A stretch of 64,000 bases of DNA from assembly GCA_963555705.1 (NCBI GenBank), contig OY743187.1:9066133-9130132 (forward strand), written 5' to 3'. The translations under genes were made by a program, and so were the position numbers. Below the pieces are notes generated by a model that saw only the letters and a program-made list of their open reading frames with translations, made no database searches and was not told the origin of the DNA. Positions within the stretch are counted from its first letter, which is position 1, and each line of letters begins with the position of its first letter. Positions 57,338-64,000 of this stretch are shown here, piece by piece. This DNA is from Ligustrum vulgare (Eukaryota; Streptophyta; Magnoliopsida; Lamiales; Oleaceae).

Positions 57338-60300
57338 TCATTGTGTATGGCACTGCTTACTACGAAAATCTTCAGATAGCAGATTCCCAATTAGCAGTTG
57401 CAACCTCTCAGCACCAGGACCAGGCTTAAACTCTGAACTGTTACCACGCAAGAAGCAAGGATCGGCCCCATTTTCCGAGCTTCCAACACACCATGCTCCC
57501 GGTGCAAAACGGTTTGTTCGACCGAGCAACTCTTTGTCGATCTTGTCTAAAACTGGATCATCCTTGTGAAATTTCCGAGCGAAGGAGGCACTGCTGTTCA
57601 CCATTTTACTGAAATCCTTGATTGTTAATGAACGTGGGTGCTGCTTAGGAGGACTGTCCCAGGCAATGTAGTGGAGATCGTGACCTATAGCAGTGTTACG
57701 GAACTCTTCAGTATTGCAAATAACTGTGTGAAAATACCCTTCCGGGGACGAGATGAAATTTGTATAATACATGAGGATTGTCCGGGGAAAGTTATCCCAC
57801 CCCCATATGCAGTATTCCACGAAAGAGTGAGATAGAATCACCCATGCCGAGCCTGCAGAGAAAGAAAGAATATGTTCGGTAATACTGTAACAATTATAAA
57901 TTGGTTTATTTATGATTTTGAGATAAAATGCTTTGTTAAAAATTGGAGAGAGAAAATGTGTGATTGAAAAATAATTTTAAAAATTGTGTATTTTATAAAT
58001 TGATTTATAATTTGTAATGATTGCGTTAAAGAATACAGGCTAAGACTTGAGACTTCCAATAAGTGTACAGTGTTATCTAGTTCACGTGGTTAAAAAATGA
58101 AGAGAGAAAATGTGTGTTCTTAAAAAGCGATTTGAAAAATTATGTATTTTACAAATTGATTTATAAATTGTAATGATTGCGTTAAAGAACATCGGCTAAG
58201 ACTTAAGACTTCCAATAAGTGTGCATTATCATCTAGACATCTAGTTCATGTCTATATAGAGTCCCTTTACTAGCTGCCCATTATGCCAATTATCTATTAA
58301 GGAACAAAAAGAAGTTTTTTTAAAAAAATAATATGCACGAGTTTGGTTCCACTAAAAATTTGATTACAATCTAAAGTAGAAATCAAAAAATTAATTTAAC
58401 CACACGTTTACAGGGCCCACAACTTTTCAACTACACATTTCAACAACTTTTATCAAAATCTACCAAAAATCTGATTTTAATCTCTACCAAACAGGCCATA
58501 AACTATGCAGACATGCACTAAATGCATATCTTTACTCCACTACTAAACCTCGGCGCTGGGATAAGAAACTCACCAGTAAACAACTTAAAAGATGTTGGAA
58601 GCGAGCGACGTTGAGAAGTCCATGCAATATCAGATTTTTTAGACAAGTAAAGGCCTGGATCAACTACTATAGGCTTTGCTCTCTGGTTCCTGAAAACATC
58701 AGCATTATTTAAAAATCGATATAATCTATCAAAACACTATTGCTACTTTTCCATAGTATACAGGTACTTACAGTTTCCACCCATAAATCTGTGTGTGCTC
58801 AATGAAATTGAGATTTCGAGACAGATTGGAGAAAACGTATAACATATCTGCACAATTAGTTAGATCAGTCATTGCGGGAAGTATAGACATCAAGAAAGTA
58901 TTATCCTTTTCTTTTCACAAGCAAAGGTTGAACTATCAAAATTTATTTCAACGATATACTGGCAAAAAAAATTAGCGATAATTCGCTTTAGAATAGTTAG
59001 GGACTAGCAATGCGTTCTTAATTTCTTATTTCCCACAATAGCATTCCTGACAAAAATATATAGATAGATGACAATTGTAAATATATTGATTCCAAATTTG
59101 AATGAAAATTATATTGCAAGGACAAAGAAAACCAAGTCTCAGCATACGCAATTATGCCTGTTCACATAAGATAGATGTCATGTAGGATCAGTATCAGTTT
59201 TGTTGTTTTGGATCATATAATTGTATGTTTTTATTACCTAGATTGGATTTGGGTTTATCAACTTTGGTGACAATCACCTGTTAAAGAAGGAACAAGTCAC
59301 TAGTGAGTAACAGACGACGTGTTGCGGCTAAAGTCATGTTTTCACAGGTCAGCTAATTGTGGCAACGTGAACTTTTAGAGAAAATAAAGGCCCATTTGGT
59401 GAGGGTTGTGAAAAGTCAAAAGTTGCTTATTAGACTAAGAAATTATTTTTGAACATATTTGGATAATTTTCTATGAGCTAACCTCACATAATTTTCTCGT
59501 GAAGCTCTTCTACAAGAAACAGAAACAAAGGTAAAAAAACTCAAGAAAGGACTGAAGCAAGTTTAAACTAGTTTTACATAGCTATTACGAGAAAAATTAG
59601 CTTTCATGCAATCCCACTCATTTCCCTCATCTTAAAAAGATCTATAATTCTGTTACGAAACTAAAAGTAAAATACATTATAATCATAAATGATTTGTAAT
59701 TTCTTCACTCAAAATGCTTTTAAAGACTCGAATTATTTGTAGCACATACATGTGTATTTTAGTAATGGCTTAAAAAAATTTCATTTTCCAACACAAAAAC
59801 TAACATAAATTATATATTTACGTAAAGTGATTAGCATCTCGGTATGCAAGTAGACCACAAAATGGAATAGAGGATGTAAAACACTTCCTAGTCACAGCAC
59901 CCCTGTGTGATCTAGCTCACGTTGTGCAAGACTTGGGTCAGGTAAAATTACACTAAAACATTGACCGTTTAAAAGATGATCATTTTACTAGACTAGATAT
60001 CCAACTACGTAAAACAGCGTAGGACTTCAAGCACACTGGAAGATGTACAAATTAGGAAAGTGGTGGGATTAGTATCGATGGCAAACTCTAAATCTAAACA
60101 TCCTCAGACTTCGGTCAACATTCACAGAGAGAAGAATTTTAAGCAGCAATCTCCATCCTGAAAAAAATTATAGTTTTCCAACCTTCAATATACCTAACGA
60201 TATATGATCGTTCATATATTTTGGTCGATCATGTGGAGAATATCTTATCATTAATAAAAATAACCAACTTCCTAGTTCACTCCGATTACGAGAATTCAAA

Positions 60301-61842
60301 AACCGATCAATGTTTTTAAAATTAAACACGTTATTCAACTGTGGAGCAGAGCATACAAAGAATCTCTCTCTCCCCAGGCACATCCTTCACTCAATTTCCC
60401 AACATTATTCTTCCACCACAGTCGTATTACCATGACTCTACTCACACACAATTACTTCCCTCAACAACTTAAATCCATGTATATACTCATTAATAGCATT
60501 CATCTAAAATTAGATAGTATTTGATTGGCAAGAATTTGCCTAGGAATTAGGAAAACTTTTGTCTTTTACATCTTTTTGGTTGTTTGATTGTATACTTTTG
60601 CCTAGGAATTCATTTGCCTCATTTGATTTGGAATTGTGAAATTCTTGGTTTTTAAGGCAAATCAATTCTCTACTTCCATTTGGTAAAAGAATCTTTTGTT
60701 TATAAACAACACAATTTCCTAAACCACTTTTTAACCACACACATTTTCTCTCTCCAATTTTCAACCATTACTTTTTACCTCAAATCATAAATAAACAAGT
60801 CTATAAACCAAACATTGTTATCAAACGGAAGCAAGCCACCTATCATTTTCGTCATGTTTGATCTTTTTCTGTTGTTAATTAACTTATTTTTTTCAGAAAA
60901 TTAAAATTATTATTATCAAGTACCAATGTTTGAAAAAATTAATATATATATAGCTAAGCTTTAAATTATTTATCATGGAAAATAATGTTAATCAAACAAC
61001 ATACTGGAAAAATTTCTTACTTTTTATCCTATAAAAATTAAACCATTCAAACACATTAAACTTTCAATTTTCAAGAATTCAATTCCCTAAAATTCATTTC
61101 CTTGCCACCCTAATTCCACGCTCGCTATGGACAAAACCTTTCAATGTAAAGGGCAGAATTTGAAACTCACAAGTTTATAATCTTTACTTGAATATAACTT
61201 GATAATGAACACCATTTCATATAATTCAGTAGAGCACTGACCGTCTTGTGTCACAAGAGGATAATCAGAAGCACTCAGATTGATAAACCAGTCCCAATTC
61301 GAGCTCTCCTTCAACAAAATGGCTATGGCTTGAAGGGTACAAGCAATCATCGTAGGACCTTTGTATGTCACCAAATTGGATTGCGACATGACACGAACAT
61401 TCTCCACCTCGCTAAACGTAGGGTCATTCTTCACTGACAGTGACAAATTTAACCTCTCCCGTGGGGGAGCCTCGAGATCCATGTGCAGAATATACTGATT
61501 CCTCGGATGATACACCGCTTGCAATGTCCTCATCATCCTCTGACTATCGCCCTTAGTACCCGAAACGAGATAAGCAAATCTTGGTGGCTCTGTTTCAGAG
61601 GCCTTCTTCGATTTAAATGACTTCATTAAATCCGATTCCACAAAGTCCCCATGCGAGTCCTCAGAATTTTCAAACGAAACAGTGTCGACTTGCAATTCAT
61701 CTCTTCCATAAGATGCAGAGTATAATCCAAAAATGGTAGCAGTAAATAGAGTAATTGACACAAGCAAACTTGCAAAGAATGGAATTTTCCACCTTCTGTC
61801 ACTGAATATCCTTATTGAATGATAGTTAGCATTTTTCCTCAT
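57338..61842 (-). CDS. GLCAT14-like: GT14 family beta-glucuronosyltransferase (GlcAT14-like), four coding exons
   Basis: Coding exons on the minus strand: 61242-61842, 58772-58847, 58574-58689 and 57338-57852. All introns have GT-AG ends and the phases fit, giving 435 residues. The first ATG is at 61842; the open frame runs 12 codons further up but only to a TTG after a TAG. Type II membrane protein: short cytosolic tail, membrane anchor at about 19-41, then the Core-2/I-branching (PF02485) domain from about 88, with FAYLVSGTKGD, HMD at 120-122, DWFINLSASDYPL at about 184-196 and, in the last exon, YCIWGWDNFPRTILMYY and SSPEGYFHTVICN. Plant relatives add glucuronic acid to galactan side chains of arabinogalactan proteins in the Golgi. 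Length suits the family. No defect seen. Confidence 0.93.
57895..58510. mobile_element. MITE relics inside GT14 intron 3
   Basis: 57895-58030 and 58080-58190 are two copies of the dispersed AGAGAGAAAATGTGTG element. 58345-58500 is an inverted copy of the GTTTGGTAGAGATTA element, ending CTCTACCAAACAGGCC. Together they fill most of the 721-bp intron. Confidence 0.65.
58848..61241 (-). other. GT14 intron 1 (2394 bp) with repeat debris
   Basis: Between donor GTCAGT at 61236-61241 and acceptor TGTGCAG at 58848. MITE-like sequence lies at 60510-60830 (with the inverted core AACCACACACATTTTCTCTC) and 61010-61110. The rest, including 59150-60480, shows no gene. Confidence 0.7.
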
Positions 61843-62353
61843 ACTCAGCAGTTCTCGCCGACTATCAAATTGCCTCAAATTTTTTGACCGAGCAAACTAC
61901 AGGGGTAATCCTCAATCACGGAGTGAAAAAAACAATAGAAGCACAATATTTTTGAAATTTTCCACCGACATAAGACCCCAACTTTACTTTTATTTTGAGT
62001 CCTTTTTCATTTTATTTTTTTTACTCAGATTTCCAAATGGCTAGAATTGAAGATATACAAAACGGATAGATCGGAAAAGGGGGAAAAACTAGCTTACAGA
62101 TTGAAAGTGTATGAATAAAGCGAAGTTTGAAGAGTGCAATATTCAAACCTATGAGTTAAATTTTTCACATGCAATGAATAGATGTCGCAGCTTCAACTTT
62201 CTGCAGATCTAAAACACACAAAAAACCAATAGTTACAGATTTTTAGAGAAGGAAGGCAAAAAAATTGTTAAATCGAAACTACAGCAAGTGGGTTTTTATC
62301 AAAAACCATTTCAAGAAAATCAGATTTGCGTCTCCAAAAAGCTCACTTTCTCA

Positions 62354-62363
62354 GTATTTATAC
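62354..62363 (-). promoter_or_regulatory. TATA box, putative GT14 promoter
   Basis: GTATAAATAC on the minus strand, about 510 bp upstream of the start codon, in the least AT-rich stretch of the flank (62320-62520). Transcription would start near 62325. The intervening sequence would be a 5' UTR, perhaps spliced. Confidence 0.5.
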
Positions 62364-62544
62364 TGTCGGAAGTTTGAAGAGAAAAATAAAAATAAAGAAA
62401 GGCTCTCAAAAATACGGGGGCGGAGAAAAACCGTGCTGTTGCAAGATTCAGACAGGAAGAGTAAAATCGAGTGGGTGTTAGAGAGGAGAAAGATTGGGGA
62501 CCGTACAGCGGTTGCTTAATTTTTGCGTTTGCAAATTGCAATAT

Positions 62545-63375
62545 TGGATTTAATATTTAAAGTATGAGCATTTGACAAAATTGAGATTTAATTGTCCCAT
62601 TGATCACATAAATTATCCCATGTCTTCGATCAATCACTGAATTTTATAGTGTCGAGTTTTTATTACTGAAATTATTATTTAATTATCTCAATAATCACTT
62701 AATTATGTCAACGTCTTCAACTGATCACTAAACTTTAAAATGTCGAGTATTGACCATTAAACTATGAGTTAATTGTCTCAATAATTATCGAACTTATGTA
62801 TTTGTCTTTGACTGATCATTGAAGTTAAAATGTCGATTTTTTATCACTAGATTTATCAAAATTATGGACTTTAGTCATTTACTTAACTTTTGTGACAGAC
62901 GAAATGTACATGTGACGTCATGTCACCTTCAATCGACCAGTTACGACAATGTAAGAAGGCTTTAAATATGTTAAATTATCAGTTGTATACAACAAATCAA
63001 TAGTAAAAAATGTTTTTAAAAATTTAATAATTAATCAAAGACATTTTTAAAAATATCTTACTTAGCAATTTGGTGTGTTGTGAATGATCGGTTAAAGGTG
63101 ACAGATGCCACGTGCGCATTCTGTTTGCCACATCATAAATTTTGTTACGAAAGTTAAATCAGCAACTAACGTCTACCATTTTGATAAGTTTAATAATCAA
63201 AACTTGATATTTTAAATTTCAGTTATCAGTTTATGACATATACATAAGTTCAGTGATTATTAGAACAATTAACCCATAATTTAGTGACCAAAACTCGAAA
63301 TTTTAAGGTTCAGTGATTTATCGAAGATATGATATAAGTTTAGTGATCATTCGGGAAATGAACTCCAAAATTGAG
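62545..63375. mobile_element. Inverted-repeat (foldback-like) element with internal tandem units
   Basis: 62545-62880 holds about three units of roughly 100 bp built on CACTRAACTTTAAAATGTCGAG and AATTGTCTCAATAATTATC. The region 63170-63370 holds the same sequences inverted (CTCGAAATTTTAAGGTTCAGTG, GAACAATTAACCCATAATTT). A smaller inverted pair (TGTCACCTTCAATCGACC against GATCGGTTAAAGGTGACAG) lies inside. No transposase. Clear target duplication not identified. Confidence 0.6.
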
Positions 63376-63389
63376 GATAACTTTACTAA

Positions 63390-64000
63390 GCCTGTGTTTG
63401 GTAACTAGTTTTTTTTTTTTTTTTTTTACAATTTTCAATACAATTTTTTAATCACACATCTTTTTTCTCTCAAAATTTTAACCCTCAAATGTCCTTGAGA
63501 TATGTGCGCTTCAGTAAAAAAATCAATTTTTTTCCCTGACTTTCGTCGCCGAACACTGCATAATATGCGTAAGCATTCTTTCTTTCTTTTTATTTTTTTC
63601 CCCTCCTTCAAATTTGATGGTTGTTCAGCTCCACGTTTTTTGGTAATATTTTTTTATATGAACAAAGAAAATGCTATTTACGAGGTAAAATATATGATGA
63701 ACGATGTGTTTGGATTCTTTGATTTTTTTTACTATAATCATTCTAATTTTCAATACAACTTTTTAACCAAACATCTTTTTCTCTAAACATCTTTTTCTCT
63801 CTTCAATTTTTAACCTTTTATTTACCTCGAGATTTGAAAAAAAATATATTTATAATTGGCTCACCAGCCGACGAACTATACATAAAAAATGATTTAGAAA
63901 AATTGTCTATAGTTAAAATGTGTTGTTTACCAAATAAATCATTACAAACAAGTTACCAAACACATTGTTAATATGTAACAATAAAAATGTGTTGATAATT
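63390..64000. other. MITE relics at the window end
   Basis: CTGTGTTTGGTAACTAG at 63393 and the blocks TTTTTAATCACACATCTTTTTTC (63450) and TTTTTAACCAAACATC (63755) belong to the dispersed MITE-like family. No gene is seen. Confidence 0.45.

Noticed and set aside
61843..61878. Extension of the GT14 protein by 12 residues
   Set aside because: The upstream codons begin at TTG, not ATG, and a TAG follows shortly upstream. The ATG at 61842 is the first usable start.

Overview
The window is nuclear DNA of a flowering plant. It is AT-rich and full of LTR retrotransposons, Helitrons and MITEs, and it carries two genes that look intact. Both are plant-type: a coiled-coil NB-LRR immune receptor and a family-14 glycosyltransferase with four coding exons. 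The gene and transposon types suggest a eudicot. I cannot name the species from sequence alone. No tRNA, rRNA or CRISPR feature was found.

Layout. 1-10.0 kb: a young Ty3/gypsy-like (Athila-type) element (5' LTR cut by the window edge, gag, broken protease, no reverse transcriptase or integrase, 3' LTR) inserted into an older relative of which only the 3' tail and 3' LTR remain. 10.8-28.3 kb: a chain of Helitrons, all with their 3' end at the lower coordinate and packed end to start. The largest (14.6-22.8 kb) still shows the whole Rep-helicase coding region as a pseudogene. That region is interrupted by a solo LTR and by a Harbinger-like element with an internal minisatellite, each with a recognisable target duplication. 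28.4-34.3 kb: Helitron copies in the opposite orientation, a Stowaway MITE, a copia reverse-transcriptase relic and an array of GTATCA/TGATAC motifs.

34.36-37.40 kb (minus strand): a 1010-residue CC-NB-LRR gene on one coding exon. A 5'-UTR intron of about 3.3 kb is possible. 41.65-43.59 kb: a palindrome with arms of about 0.9-1.0 kb around a 21-bp centre, built from more than 60 AACGA/TCGTT motifs, most likely terminal-repeat DNA of a CACTA-like or foldback transposon. 43.6-49.7 kb: mostly non-coding with repeat scraps. 49.7-53.4 kb: a 3.6-kb LTR-like unit with a 5-bp target duplication, containing a nested solo LTR that carries seven TTACGGCCGTRA palindromes. 53.4-55.7 kb: a degenerate tandem repeat with its own nested MITE and solo LTR. 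55.9-56.8 kb: the 3' end of a copia element.

57.34-61.84 kb (minus strand): a GT14 (GlcAT14-type) gene, 435 residues in four coding exons, with a TATA box near 62.36 kb and MITE debris in its introns. 62.5-64 kb: an inverted-repeat element and MITE relics. The two genes belong to unrelated pathways (immune sensing and arabinogalactan-protein glycosylation). Nothing links them except their repeat-rich surroundings. Family assignments rest on motifs recognised by eye; no database search was possible.
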